Origin: Hemibagrus wyckioides
Taxonomy: Eukaryota; Chordata; Actinopteri; Siluriformes; Bagridae
Length of the DNA stretch: 64,000 bases
Assembly (NCBI RefSeq): GCF_019097595.1
Contig: NC_080714.1
Coordinates: forward strand, 7,425,259 to 7,489,258
Direction of reading: 5' to 3'
In this document: one piece after another, positions 11,425 to 25,028 of the stretch
Position numbering within the stretch: position 1 is the stretch's first letter
How the letters are laid out: each line of letters opens with the position of its first letter
Translations under genes and position numbers: made by a program
The notes under the pieces: generated by a model
What the model was told of the DNA's origin: nothing
Database searches by the model: none
Seen by the model: only the letters and a program-made list of their open reading frames with translations

Positions 11425-12064
11425 ATGTGTGAGATTAGCAACAGGTGTGTGATTAGAACTCTGGAGACTGTGATTTGCTGATGGTGTGAAGAACTGGGGA
11501 TTGTAAGTTCATGGTGGTCATGTTCTGGGAATTGGAGTTCAAACACAGACTTGAGCTGACAATTGCTATGTGAAAAACATCCTCTTTGGAAAGAGTTAAT
11601 CCCATCACTATCTGAATGATCTTCTGCTGATCTTTTTTTTTTTCTCTCCCCCCCAACAGCCCTAATCTCCACTCGTCATAATACACTTGACATGAACGCT
11701 CTCAAGAGATTAAATTGATTCCTTTATTTCACTTCAGCCTGGGTTTCAGCCGGTGCTCTTTAACTGCTCTTCATACAGCTTCCACGAGGCTGCAGTTTCA
11801 TCGAATTTTCAAAACGAACTGCCTGATTCAGCAAAAGACAATGCAGCAGATTTTAGCGAGACATATTCATTCATTGTGTGGGTTTGAATTTAGTTTTAAG
11901 TGCTATATATTACAGCAGAGAAAAGGATTTTACAAATAGTTTAAAAGCCAAACGTTGGCTTTGACGACTGCAGTAGTGACTTCAAAAGGCTTCTCTATTT
12001 CTGATCAGACATTTTTTCTCCCCAAGCTACTCCACACATTATACCCCCTCCTCCAGTCAGCTTA

Positions 12065-12182
12065 TATAAGAAGTGACGCAGTGCATATAAAATGCGGGAT
12101 TCCATCTGGAGTGAATCGCATAATGTGACATTGTGCTGTTATTCTTCACGTCCCTTTGGCCATGACAAGCTCTAACACCATC
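12065..12182 (+). repeat. Dispersed repeat, copy 2
   Basis: Related to 5240-5420 as described there. Not recognised as a named family. Confidence 0.5.
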
Positions 12183-13272
12183 TTTCTCAGTCACAACACA
12201 ACTCAAGCAACACTGCTGACCTTTTGGGACCGGAGCACTGAGGTGAAACTTGTGAAAATAAGGGTGGAAAAAGGTGACCTATGTAACTGTGAGCTTCAAC
12301 ATCAGTCACAGATCCAGCAGGAGGACAGATACCACAGCAAAGCTTGAATTTTTTAAAATATGGAAAACAAGAAATTTCTGATGAAAAATGCAAACGCGTG
12401 TCAAGTAACTGTCAAGTCTACAAGGGTGATAATACAGCTTGTGCGTGATCTGTCCTTAAGCAGAGTGTGCTGACATGAAGTCATTGAGAGGGAGGTGGGA
12501 AAAAATGGTGCTAGACCAGAAGTGATGAGCTCAAGCACACTAGTCAGAAAAAGAGACAGATGAGTAGACAGTGTGAGAGGAAGATAAACAATCAAATAGA
12601 AGCAGGCAAAGAGGGCTGGGGAAAAATGAGCTAAATTTCCACTTCAGGCTCTTTCATTTAAAGCTACTTACAAGTAAAATCAGAGTGCAGAGCAAAGTGA
12701 GTTTCTTTACATTTGAACACAATCTCTTTTGGTGACAAACGCAGAATCTTAGGTCTAGGGTCAGGGATGTATGAACCTACATACTGCGATGAGAATGTTA
12801 TATAAATCCTAGTGATTTCACAGCCAGTGTAGCAAAAATTGGTTACGTTCACTAGGTGAGACAGATGGAATACTCTGTTTCCTGTCAGTCTAAGTGTCTA
12901 GCCAATCAAAAGTGTCTGTGAGCTCTTGTATGTGGAAGAGTGCAGATTTTCTCCAGGTGTGTTAGACTCCCCTGTGACGTAGCATGAGCAGAAATTTGCA
13001 AAGATGCAGTTGATCAGTGTCTCTGGGTAGCTGTCACATGATCACTGGAATTGAAAGATGGCCAAAATGGGGAAAAAGGAGTCACTGAGAAGTCATTGAG
13101 GAGGCAGATCCTGACGTTGCCATCTGGAGTGCATCTAAATCAAAGTCTAGAAGCTCCAGAGACATTGGTTGGTAGTATTGCTATATCCTAGAATTACATA
13201 ACTTCCTTCTCCTACAAAACCGCACAGAATATGGCTGTAAGATGTCTTTAGCTTTTCACATTCTTGATGTAT

Positions 13273-13467
13273 AAATCCTGTCCAATCTTATCCAGAAAGG
13301 GCCAGCGAGGGTGGCGGTTTTCATTCCAACCAATCAGAATCACATTGGAGTCTACTGAAAACCAAGATAAACTGATTAAACAGGTGGAATTGGGTGTGGC
13401 TTCTGCTTGATTGGAATGAAAACCTGCACACACATCAGCCCTTTGCGGATAAGATTGGAAACTCCTG
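13273..13467. mobile_element. Palindromic hAT-like MITE, intact form
   Basis: The ends are inverted copies: TCCAATCTTATCCAGAAAGG on the left, and CCCTTTGCGGATAAGATTGGA read on the right. The interior contains GGAATGAAAACC and its near complement GGTTTTCATTCC, so the whole 195-bp unit is a foldback. The outer ends resemble degraded CAGGGGTG-type hAT termini; no transposase. A second, interrupted copy is at 1388-1924. Confidence 0.75.
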
Positions 13468-15231
13468 CTCTAAAGTGTGTGTGTGAACATCCTCACATTA
13501 AACCCTTATAAACAGAGGCTTCCATCCACAGAGGATTTTTGTTTGCTGAAGACCGCTGTACTGGCAAAGGGAGTTCATGTAGCAGTGTGATCAAGGATAA
13601 CGACATTAAGTCCATTCTAATCTGCTAGAATAACAAGAGTGATACACTGTGACAAGAGGTCATATCCAGAGTTTAGTTAAGCTTACTCTGCTGTTGAGAC
13701 TTCAGAGATAAGTAAAGACGTTCTGATCACTCGCTATGCACAATTTTCTCCTTAAACTTTTTATTTTATTGGCTAGAGCAAGAAACAGCATTAAATCCAG
13801 TGGCGCTGTCTGACAGTTTAATGAAGTAACCATAATATTCACCTTGATACCAATTTTGCTTCTATCAACTACACTCAGAAGTTTGAGGTTAAAATAAATG
13901 TACAGATATGACATGAATATGGATAACAATCGCATTAATGGTTCCCGTAGAAGCTATTTATATTTTATTGGGTGCACAGGGGATGGATTAGAGAAGACAG
14001 AATTTTATTCAGAGACAATATCTTATGTCCAGTATCAAATTTAATAAGGCACGTTGATTAAATAGTCTGGAATTTCCCAGATATAAACGGATTAATATGG
14101 TGTAGAAACCGAAGCATACGCATGGACAGAGTTACTGTATGTCCTGTTGTCTCTCTCCCTAGCTTCTTTTCCTTCCTCTGTCTCAGTAACTCTTGCAGAG
14201 TCTTTAATCTGCTTCTTTCCTGCTGTCTGCCAGCAGTGTAACTTTTCAAAATGTCAAACCTACTTTTCAAAGTCATTTGTCTTCCACACAGATTCATAGA
14301 CAGCTAGCAGGACATATTGGAATGGCACACTACTGTAGATCTTGCTTAGGGAAAATAATTCTCTGTAACTTCAGGCTCCTGAATGTTATTGACCTGAGAT
14401 GATCGAATGAAATGTAGACATTCCGCTGCCATAACTGTGCAAAAAATGCACTGCTAATGGAACCATTAGGCTGGAAAATGAATTAGCCTTAAGCATTATT
14501 TATTGGTCAAACGTACACCAAACAGATAACCAACCTAAAGACACAGACACACAAAATACTATTAAAGACAAGTGAAATCTTCTGCTTCTTCACTTTCAAT
14601 TACACAGAATCTAGGAAGTAATTACTGTATCAGCTTTTCTGTTTTTTTCCCTCTCAGTCAGAGTAAAGCCTTATTTGGGCTGGATTAGTTTTACAGGCAG
14701 AGATGAAGTAATAGAATTATTATCAGTGTATCTCTAGGGTTTTATATCAGTCTCAATCCATCAATATTTTATAGACTTCCTGTTGAGGTATCAGGAAAGA
14801 TTATTATTAGTCTTTCGCATGCTACCAGAGGACCTTTAGAAATAATCCCAGGTCCTATACTGCATATCCTGTCCATATTGATATATCCATAAAGATTCTG
14901 TGTCCTACTAACATCATTTTATATCCAGTGCTTAATACAATCGCATAGCGGGAGTACAGTGTGCAATATAAATGTGTGGAGGGAGTACAGTGTGTAATAT
15001 AATTATGTAGAAGGAGTACGGCATTTAATATAATCACAGAGTGTAAGAAGTTTTGCGGTTCCCTGAGTGAAACATACAGTAGCAACGTCACTTATAAATG
15101 TCACTATATAAAACCATATCTTTCATCATGTGACAGTATATTACATAACAAAAGTTCATTATTTGTCCTATTTTCTGTTCATAAAGTCATTGTACACCAA
15201 TGTACTATATTTGAAAAAGCTCATAAGTCAT

Positions 15232-15262
<31 letters not shown>

Positions 15263-15581
15263 TCCTCTTTTTTTAAAAAGTACTTGAACAGACTATGTTG
15301 TGATATGACCTAGATATAGAAGGTGGAGGGAGAAAGACAGAGCGCTGCTTCTCCCATAATCCTTTGCCTGAGGTAAAATTGTGACTTCTTCTGTCTCAGG
15401 ATGGCGAACCATGATGTAGTGTCTCTACTCTATATGGCCATCTAATGAGTTAACATAGCAAATTGTTTGGAGCTCGGCTCCAAAACAATGCAATTGCTGT
15501 AAAGGACGATGTCCTTTAGGAATTCATCCCTGACCTGTGCCATCCATATACCTGCAGCTGTGTAGGAACTCACATACGCAC

Positions 15582-15604
15582 ACACACACCCACACACACA
15601 CACA

Positions 15605-15635
<31 letters not shown>

Positions 15636-15713
15636 TTCCTTTCTCACTACTGGGAAGTCCTCACATCTGTGTGTACATCCCCCTGGGAAGATTTAAGATA
15701 TTATTTCTAATTC

Positions 15714-15749
<36 letters not shown>

Positions 15750-15753
15750 ACAC
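15582..15753. repeat. Two (CA)n tracts flanking the RE1 region
   Basis: CA-rich tracts at 15582-15634 and 15716-15753, the second ending 60 bp before the RE1 match. Confidence 0.9.
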
Positions 15754-15812
15754 ATAGTCGGGTGATTTGGAATGACAATGTAGCGTCACATCCAGAGTGC
15801 TGTTGGTACAGG

Positions 15813-15833
15813 ATCAGCACCATGGACAGCAAC
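15813..15833 (+). promoter_or_regulatory. RE1/NRSE silencer (REST binding site) in slc12a5 intron 1
   Basis: The core TCAGCACCATGGACAGC is an uninterrupted match to the bipartite RE1 consensus, with T in place of C at the central variable base. Over 21 bases I count 17 matches to TTCAGCACC ... GGACAGCGCC: left half 8 of 9, right half 8 of 10, with canonical spacing. REST recruits repressors to such sites and silences neuronal genes in other tissues. Mammalian KCC2 is known to carry an NRSE in its first intron, and this site is in the same intron, about 22 kb downstream of exon 1b. It is on the strand opposite the gene; RE1 acts in either orientation. Occupancy is inferred. Confidence 0.85.
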
Positions 15834-18403
15834 CCTGGAGACTCCACCACAACAGTGCTGAAGAGGCACCATCCCAATCGCTCGCAGCAAAACACACCCA
15901 GCTGCCAAATCACGTCAAGACCAGACAGCTGAGCTGAATGCCAGGGAAAAGGATGGAGAGAATAAATCCATTGTTCATAGCCAAATACACTAATTCTGGC
16001 CTACAGACTCTCCAGAGGAAATTGTCTTCCAGCTCACCAGTAATGACACAAACACACAACATTCACAAACCAACCTGCTCAAAGCCTTACCAGATCTCCC
16101 AGTGGTGAGCATTTGTATTGCCTTATTACTTCCTTTTGCCATTATTACCTTCTTCTCTTTGATATTGCAACATCACCACATATATGATCACAAAAAGATG
16201 GAATGGAGTGTATTTTTATTAACATTACATCAAATCATAATAACTTCAATAACACTGGGTTATGTCTTCTATTACTGTAACAAAAATAGAAAATGGTGCA
16301 CCATCTTGGAAATGTTTCCTGGATTCCACTAGGATACCATGCGACGTTTCTTTAGGCAAATGATTAAACTACATGCTCATTGTCTTCTTTAGTCAAACTG
16401 GGTAAAAAGGTAACAATAACACATAGTGGTGCCATTTTAAGGTACAGTCATGAAGTGTGTTATCTAAATATCCAGAGCAAGCTCAAAATCCAAAGATTTT
16501 TCTTTCAGTATCTCAGTTCAAAAAGCACCCCTGAATGCTCCACTCCTCCATCTAGATCCATTTAGGAATCTTTGATCCCCCATGAGAAAATTATTAAACT
16601 CTCCCAGAATCCCACAACGCAGGGCTTCCCTATTATACAGCTCCTGTGAAAAGCCTTTCTGAAGCAAAATCTTATAATTTTACAAAGTGCTACTGAGATA
16701 TTTAAGAGTATAGTGCAAGAGGGCAAGATTTATTAAATTACTAGGCAACATGATTGACAGATACAATCGGTGGGAACTTGTTGTACAGATTGGTTTTCTG
16801 TTTTCTGTATTCCACAATGTCTTTTTTCTTTTCTTTTTCATTTACTGAACATTATGCTGATGGAGTGTAATGTAAAATAGCTGACTTTGCTTTCAATAAA
16901 ATACTTTTAGACAATCAGAGAGATCTATACCTGTGAATTAAAATATCAAAAAAGATTTGTAATATATAAATATATTACATATATATTTTATATTATATTT
17001 ATTTATTTATTTATTTATTTATTTATTTTCTATCCTATAAACAGCTTGTTAGGTCAAGCAATGACACTGGATTTAGAAATGCCGTCTGTTGACTTCTATT
17101 CTATGAAAAATTTGTGCCATAAGTAAACTTAGATATAGATGTGTCTCACTTCTTATACCTTTTTTCTTTCTAGAAAAAAACCTTGTTATGTTCCCACAGA
17201 AAGGGGTGGGGTCTGTGCTTCCCGGATACAAACTAACACCAGCATTAAGAAAACAACAAGAAAATGCAACAGACAAAACAGAAAGAAACTAGACAAAAAG
17301 AAACACAAATACAGTATTGATAATAATGGCATTATAGGCATTATATACGCCTTAAAAATGCAAGTGAACTCGACTTGAAGATAAACTTCGTTAAACTCAT
17401 GTAGCCAAGATGATGGATATTTTACTTTATTTTATTTTTTGGAAATTTATCAACAAAACTTGTCCAGACAATTGAAATTAAGGAGAAGAAATAAGTGCAC
17501 ATAACTTAATGAGGTTGTCATGATCCGAACCAAAAATCTGTCCTTAATGCTAAAAAAAGAAAATAAAAATATTAAGACAATTTTAAAGATTGTAATGAAA
17601 GAGTAAGGAGAGTATTTTTGTTTCTTTTGCAAATTTACTTAAGTAAGAGTATAATTAAGCATATTACAAATCTCTAACAAAAGTAGCATTACTCAGGTAT
17701 CCTACATCCCGGTATTCAGCTGATGAATACTTTTCTCTGTGATGATCAGCGCTCTAAGACGCATTCTGCTTTTCTAAGTGATATTCGTTCCTGAAGTGAC
17801 GTCGAACAGACAGGGTGATGGAGATAGCGGGACGGAGTGGCTCAGCAGGCGGAAAAATTGATTAGTTGCTTGTTGCTAATGTTTAATGGGTGTGTAGTAC
17901 CATATGGCATCTATATAGCTGTTTGGAGTCTTTTCCGTCCAAAGCGTTCACATTCCATGGCATTAAATTAGACCGAAGGTGCAAATGTAATATGGGAAGC
18001 TCCTAGAGAGCATGTTATTTAGTAAAGGTCACAGACACAGAGGGCAAGGAGCAGCCTTCACAAATAAAAAAAAGAATGTAGTGACTTATCATTTAAGTAA
18101 AGATACTGAGTGTGATTATTAATATCTGTGTTAAAGTGTTAGAATGAAGCTAAACTGGACCTACAGCTAGCATACAACCATTCAGTGGAAAGTATATCAG
18201 GTAAGACAGATTATTACAGCAACATCAGGATGTGTATATTATATCTCCGGTATGTTTAAGACAACTAGACATTCATGGAAGTAATGAATACAGATGTTCA
18301 GTACGGAAAATTTGTCACTGTTTTATTTAAATGTAAAGACACACGTTGTCTCATGAAATTTGCAGAGACACCTTTACTGCAGTAGTGATACATTTAGGTA
18401 TTA

Positions 18404-18404
<1 letters not shown>

Positions 18405-18448
<44 letters not shown>

Positions 18449-18458
18449 CTCTCAATCG

Positions 18459-18499
<41 letters not shown>

Positions 18500-18681
18500 G
18501 CTATCTCTCTCTCTTCCTCCCTCCCTCCTTCTCTCTCTCTCTCTCTCTTTTATTCTCTCATTCTCTCAGTCTCTCTATATCATTATCTCTGCCCTATGCT
18601 CTCTTTCTCTCAATCTCTCTCTCCCATTCTCATTCTCCTTCTCCTTCTCACAATCTCTCTTTCTCCCTCTCCCTCTCTCTC

Positions 18682-18720
<39 letters not shown>
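18405..18720. repeat. Long (CT)n polypyrimidine tract
   Basis: About 315 bases almost wholly C and T, with CT units and interrupting TTCTC, CCCTC and AT-containing variants. The serine/leucine-rich open frames over it are artefacts. Confidence 0.95.
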
Positions 18721-18722
<2 letters not shown>

Positions 18723-19097
18723 TCCTTTCTTTTCTGTCTGACCTACATAGTGGAACGATGCTGGCGGATTTTGCAAGCAGCTGCCACGCTCAAATCCAAT
18801 CACATTCACACACAGTCTCTGGACCAGATGCAGCATCCGCAGTAAAAGGGAATGGATCAGACCTGCCATATGCACATAACTGAGATCTATGAGAATAGTT
18901 TAGCAGCAAAACATTATTCGTTTAGTTCTTTGCAAAACTGTGATAAGGAACACATGCTTCTAAGCTGCAATATGTTTCTTTGTTTAGCGTGAATACAGTC
19001 CTTTTTTTTTTCTTTTGCAAAACAATGAGTTATTCCACAAGAGATTTCATCAGCTACTTCTGATATCACTACATATATACATTTCTACATATCATCC

Positions 19098-19140
<43 letters not shown>
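19098..19140. repeat. (TA)n microsatellite
   Basis: About 21 TA units. Confidence 0.95.
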
Positions 19141-19141
<1 letters not shown>

Positions 19142-19996
19142 TGTATATGTATATAAATGTTATATCTTTGAAGACACACTTAAGGATTTCGGTCCAAGCT
19201 TAAGAGTTTGCTCAGCACATTTCAGCCCAGACACAATACAGTGCTGACTTTTCAAAATCTTGTACATTTGATGAGGTTTTACTTTAATAATCAGGAAGCT
19301 GATTTACTTCAAACACACATGTATGTATTTTATTTCTATAGCTATGCAGTAGCAGTGCATTGTAACAAGCATGAACTGGACGGTCCGAGTTATTTGCATA
19401 ATATATTGACAGGTTGTCTTGGCCAGTGAGAGCAGGTATGACATAAACTCCTAAAGCATTAGAATAGAATTAGTACAGGCACCGATGAAGAAGGTGTCAA
19501 TTATACTAAACTGGACCTAGTAGAAAAACCAAACCCATTCTAGTTTATCATATTACAGTATATTTGACTGTCATCTATTTTATCGTTCCTTCTTATACTT
19601 ATAAATGTCTCCGTTCTGAGAATGAGTTTCCATAAAATAACTCGTGCCTTCTGTGTAAATTCTGCTCATTGTCTCTACACTGATTCTGACCTGATGGACC
19701 ATCATGTAATAAACTTCATTAGAGTTAATGAGGTATAGAAATGACCGTTAAGATGGTGACGGATTCCCCATGGGGAAGTGGTATCGGGAAAGCAGAAAGC
19801 ATTTTCTGTTTATATTTTCAGTAGTTTCTGTTCAGTAGTTTCAGTAGCCTTAACAAAGACTACATCCTGTTGCATGGTGCGTTCATGATAAAGCTGATGG
19901 ACTCATGGGAATAACGTGAAAACCAGTACATCACTGCCGGAAAATATTACCACCACAATCGCTCCAAATATGACGTTTCTTTTTCATCTAAACCTA

Positions 19997-21234
19997 CACT
20001 ATATTGCCAAAAGTATTCGCTTACCTGCCTTGACTCGCATATGAACTTAAGTGACATCCCATTCCTAATCCATAGGGTTCAATATGACGTTGGTCCACCC
20101 TTTGCAGCTATAACAGCTTCAACTCTTCTGGGAAGGCTGTCCACAAGGTTTAGGAGTGTGTTTATGGGAATTTTTGACCATTCTTCCAGAAGTGCATTTG
20201 TGAGGTCACACACTGATGATGGACGAGAAGGCCTGGCTCTCAGTCTCCGCTCTAATTCATCCCAAAGGTGTTCTATCGGGTTGAGGTCAGGACTCTGTGC
20301 AGGCCAGTCAAGTTCATCCACACCAGACTCTGTCATCCATGTCTTTATGGACCTTGCTTTGGTCACTGGTGCACAGTCATGTTGGAAGAGGAAGGGGCCA
20401 GCTCCAAACTGTTCCCACAAAGTTGGGAGCATGGAATTGTCCAAAATGTCTTGGTATGCTGAAGCATTCAGAGTTCCTTTCACTGGAACTAAGGGGCTCC
20501 TGAAAAACAACCCCACACCATAATCCCCCTTCCACCAAACTTTACACTTGGCACAATGCAGTCAGACAAGTACCGTTCTCCTGGCAACCGCCAAACCCAG
20601 ACTCATCCATCAGATTGCCAGATGGAGAAGCGCGATTCGTCACTCCAGAGAACGCGTCTCCACTGCTCTAGAGTCCAGTGGCGGCGTGCTTTACACCACT
20701 GCATCCGACGCTTTGCATTGCACTTGGTGATGTATGGCTTGGATGCAGCTGCTCGGCCATGGAAACCCATTCCATGAAGCTCTCTGCACACTGTTCTTGA
20801 GCTAATCTGAAGGCCACATGAAGTTTGGAGGTCTGTAGCGATTGACTCTGCAGAAAGTTGGCGACCTCTTCGCACTATGCGCCTCAGCATCCGCTGACCC
20901 CGCTCCGTCAGTTTACGTGGCCTACCCCTTCGTGGCTGAGTTGCTGTCGTTCCCAAACACTTCCATGTTCTTATAATACAGCTGACAGTTTACTGTGGAA
21001 TATTTAGGAGCGAGGAAATTTCACGACTGGATTTGTTGCACAGGTGGCATCCTATCACAGTTCCACGCTGGAATTCACTGAGCTCCTGAGAGCGACCCAT
21101 TCTTTCACAAATGTTTGTAAAAACAGTCTGCATGCCTAGGTGCTTGATTTTATACACCTGTGACCATGGAAGTGATTGGAACACCTGATTCTGATTATTT
21201 GGATGGGTGAGCAAATACTTTTGGCAATATAGTG
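19997..21234 (-). mobile_element. Tc1-like transposon, full length, copy A
   Basis: The ends are inverted repeats starting CACTATATTGCCAAAAGTAT, flanked on both sides by TA, the Tc1/mariner target duplication. The 1238-bp element carries one transposase reading frame on the minus strand, now broken. It is nearly identical over its length to copy B at 41618-42869, which lies in the opposite orientation. Confidence 0.95.
20079..21133 (-). pseudogene. Tc1-family transposase, broken (copy A)
   Basis: The N-terminal paired-like helix-turn-helix region begins [24 protein letters not shown] domain follows, with WSDESRF for the first acidic residue, FQHDCAP for the second and SPDLNPIEHLWDE for the third. 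Three lesions are visible: a TAA at 20990-20992 where copy B has TCA (Ser), a TGA at 20603-20605 where copy B has CGA (a CpG transition), and a deletion of about 10 bp near 20495 that shifts frame. It ends GGPTSY with a stop at 20079. This copy cannot make a full transposase. Confidence 0.93.
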
Positions 21235-21239
21235 TATTT

Positions 21240-23640
21240 CTCAGGGTGGATATACAGGATAGATATACAGATACAATGTATGCAGTGTATGTGATGTATA
21301 CTTGAGCTATACATAGAAGAAATGTACACTTAAGACTCCACTTCAGTGCAATAATCTCTAGGAGAGCTCACTAGGGATTTTCTTGTTTAATAAAATGACA
21401 TCCAGGGAAAATTAAATGTCTAGGTCACATGAGGTCACCAACGCGAGTCTTAAGTGTCGTCGGTTTTATTATTGTTGCTTTCCTGTGTATTCCCTACTGC
21501 GACACAAACGCTCCCATGCAGCAAGTAATTATCCAGCAATTTCCAGACTGAATTAAGTCTCTGCTAGCTAAGAAAATGAAGGTGAGGGGACAAGATGAGG
21601 AAAAAGAACGAATGATTGCGAGCGAGAGAGAGAGAGAGAGGTTAAAGAAAGTTATTTAGCATTGACAGGTACATCCTGCACCACTGACAAGAACAGCGTC
21701 TTCTCATTTCTCCGTGACAGGAGTATTATCTTCTCAAAACTACTATCTATGTGCAGAGCAGGATGAAGGAGTCGTGACCTGTAGTTGCTAAAAATGGCGA
21801 TCCTTTTTATCATAGCTAATGGCTGCACAGCCTCTGTGTACGTTAACTGTGCCTTGTTTTTCTCCCATCTCTTCTTTCCTCTGTAAATGGAGGCATGCTC
21901 TCCGTGTCTTAGGCCACGTTTAAATAAATGAAATATAAATGAAAGCCCTGTTTCCAAAAGCTATAGATCATTGATACAGCTTGTTAGGTTGCCACTGCTC
22001 TTGTTTATGGAGCTTATTTCAGTGCAGTGGGCATGGGAGTGGAGTGATTTATGATAAGATTAGTCTATGGCAACATGGTATTCAGACCCATTTTCCTAAT
22101 TAGTTATTAATTCTGACATACCATTTGAAAGCAATAGTACTCGTAAATAGGTCTACTGAGAGAATTTACAATACTCGCTCAACAAAAAAGGCAAATATGT
22201 GTTTTAAATTGGGCTATATTGTTCATTGTTTTGTGTACACAGCCTTTCATTATAGATGTGGGTGAAAAGTAGACGCTTAGAAATATTTCCATCAGCTTCT
22301 TGGTCTTAAAGTGTAAGGTACGTCCCAGTGTCCCACGTTTGCCTACATTTTAATAGCAACCAAGATTCAAGAGCATTTCATTTCTATGTTTTAAAAATTT
22401 CACCTTTTATATACACACAGTTTGAAAAGCAGCCAAGTGGAAAAATAGGACATGGTTCACCATGTGCTCACGAGAGCCCTATTCTGACGCTCTTCATTCA
22501 TCAGAGTGATGTATGCATGTAATAAAATCACTCCGTGTCTCATCCGTGATAAAGCGTTCCCATCTGCGTGCAGATGAATGTGAAGTTTGAATACCAACTA
22601 AGACTATGATCACAGTATAACATCATGAATTTATTTGAAAGAAAACTAGAATTACACTCTTGTGGCACATTAAGTGAGACTGGCTGTAACTGCATAAAGT
22701 GATATGATCCTGGATATGGCATTTCAGAAAACTTGGCCTCTGTGTGTGGGAGAGTGCGGAAAACTAGTTTATCCCAGATACTGATATATATATATGTGTT
22801 TATTTTAAAATAAAATTAAGTAATCAAAAACCCTTAAAAATCACCCACACTACTAATCTGGATGGAAATAAAATCAACTGCAAAAGATCACATTTTTTTG
22901 CAGATTCTCACGTAATGATTTTACTACTAATAATGATATGTATAATAATTAATGATAATAACAATGATGACAAGATTGTGCTGGAAGGAAACAGAAGGAT
23001 CCTTTTGACACAACACAGGAAACCGAAGCTCAGCGTAAATAAATGCTCTATAACATACATGCAGTGCACTGACATCTATTCTCTCCAGTCCAGTGCATTA
23101 TTTTAGTGTGTGTGTGTGTGTGTGTCCTGTGAACATGATACAGATCAGTATTTCCCTGTATGCCTCTCTATATTTTATTTACACAAAATTCCGCACTCCT
23201 TTTCTTTAAACTTTACTTCTCCTCTAGAAACGCACCCCCCCACACACAAACACACACACACACACACACCAAAAAGGCCTCTACTGCTCCTGATGTGCCT
23301 GGCAGGAACAGCTGGCCATCACAATTTAGCAATGCCATCAATCATTGCCGAACAGGATTACAGCAGGACGCCGTATTAAAATCCTGGATATGGCATTAAG
23401 AGACAGTGCTTATATAATGCAGCACACTCTTGTGCAATGACATAATACTCGACCAATTATATAAGAGCTACTGCTCCGACCCTTGACCTAAGTGCACTCA
23501 TTACACAGAGACCTTTTTTAGCATGTCCTGGGTTAAAGTGTAGAATTGTCTCAATAGCTATGTGGAGTAACATATTAATACCTTGTATAACCTCAACTCC
23601 AAGGTTTCCTGATGTCTGGGCGAAAAAGTACAACTCTCTG
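21240..23640. other. Intron 1 block without genes
   Basis: AT-rich unique-looking sequence with short GA, GT and CA tracts (21624-21640, 23107-23125, 23235-23270). I see no exon or recognised repeat. Confidence 0.55.
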
Positions 23641-23646
23641 CTCTTA

Positions 23647-23898
23647 TTGTAGTGTTAAGTTTTGAGGTGATCGATGACTCAGCTTGCTCATGGGTACCGG
23701 GCTATATCACAGAGCATCCCACAGGTCTGAAGTATTTTTATAGCACAGCGCTGTTGAATTCTCAAACGTTATGGGTCAAAAGATGCTGAGTAATTTATTA
23801 TCAGTGCAGCTCTGACAATAGCACCAGCTGCAGCAATAATCGCAGGTTTGAAGTAGCTTCTTCTTCTACAGTGTTATCGTTTCTATAGCAACAACTCA
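23647..23898 (+). repeat. Direct repeat of about 255 bp, copy 1
   Basis: Aligns along its length with 25073-25329: shared blocks are GAGGTGATCGATGACTC, GCTTGCTCATGGGTACCGG, CACAGAGCATCCCACAGGTC, TGACAATAGCACCAGCTGCA and TTTCTATAGC. It has no open frame. It is probably a dispersed fish repeat of unidentified class. Confidence 0.85.
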
Positions 23899-23995
23899 AA
23901 TCAAGACTACTGTCTTGATTTTGTTTGATATTACTTCTCTTACTGTGTCAACCTGGATTTTCAGTACAGAGGATTCATAAAGGTACATATTATCT

Positions 23996-24029
23996 GATCA
24001 TCATCATCATCATCATTATCATCATCATC
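23996..24029. repeat. (ATC)n microsatellite
   Basis: About eleven ATC units with one ATT. Confidence 0.95.
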
Positions 24030-25028
24030 TCACAACTACAAGGTTTGGGGTTCGATCTTGACCTCTGGGCCGAAGTTACGTTGAATAGTGCAACTCTCGG
24101 GTCTGTGAATATATCAGCTCATCTCTTGCTCTTGACCGATCTCTCAGACTAATCACGTCTGATTCATACTGTCTTCTCTTTCTACTTAATGTTCCCTTTA
24201 TGTTTAATGACACAGTGTACAATAATGACTCAAGGCATAGAGTAAGTGACATATTCAGTTGAAACACTGTAATGAATATGAAGTGAAAGCTTTTAATTAG
24301 ATCTACTGTGTGTAGAGTCAAAACATTTATGATTACCTATTAAGAAACTGCGAATGATTCTGTATCTGCTGTTAAACGAACAAGAAATGTATGCAGTTAT
24401 GACAGTTTCCCGTTCTGATTACAGTGTTGGTCATGTCACAGCTGGAATACGTGTGCTGGAGCTGATGTGGCAAGCTTGATAATGAAGACCTTTGACGTGA
24501 GGACACTAGGCTACTGATCACCAAAAATACACACATTAATTCACTGTATAGTGTTTATAACGGTGCTGTTAGACACAATATTACCTCGTGTGTGTGTGTG
24601 TGAGAGAGTTTTAGGGAATGGATGACCTCCAGGCCAATCTAATTGAAGGAAAGTGCTGCTTTGCTTTAATCCCCGCAGCATGTGCGGCATCTAAAACTGG
24701 TTTGTACCATCTGGCCCTCGGTGTTCATCTAACCTATGACAAGCAACGACAAAAATCCGAGCAGATATCACTTTCTGATTCGATCTCTCTCCTGTTTTTT
24801 TATTTTTTCCCAAGCAAAACTGCTAAAGCCGACGGTACATTTTGCGGCTGCTTCTGCAGAATTTCATTGTGAAGCTATAAATCAGGGGGCCAGGCCCCAC
24901 TTAAAGCGCTTCGCACAGATAACAAAGTGAATCGTTAAAAAGAATCCAAGTCACTGTGACTACTTTATCAAAAATATTAAAGGGCTTGTATACAGTAGAG
25001 GAAAATGTAATTATTCTCCCACTGTGTA

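Larger units (their letters stand above)
8640..13270. other. Intron 1 block without genes
   Basis: Mostly unique AT-rich sequence. It includes (AT)n at 9239-9288, a CT/CA/GA compound tract at 9726-9845, (CT)n at 10371-10404, (GT)n at 11392-11420, and the dispersed repeat copy at 12065-12182. I see no exon or RNA gene. Confidence 0.6.
13470..19990. other. Intron 1 block with the RE1 site
   Basis: AT-rich sequence with (GA)n at 15233-15258, CA tracts at 15582-15634 and 15716-15753, (TTTA)n at 16995-17028, a CT tract of about 300 bp at 18405-18720, and (AT)n at 19098-19140. Apart from the RE1 element I see no functional signal. Confidence 0.6.

Noticed and set aside
18346..18883. Long serine/leucine-rich open frames of up to 161 codons
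   Set aside because: Pure products of the (CT)n tract, open in several frames at once.
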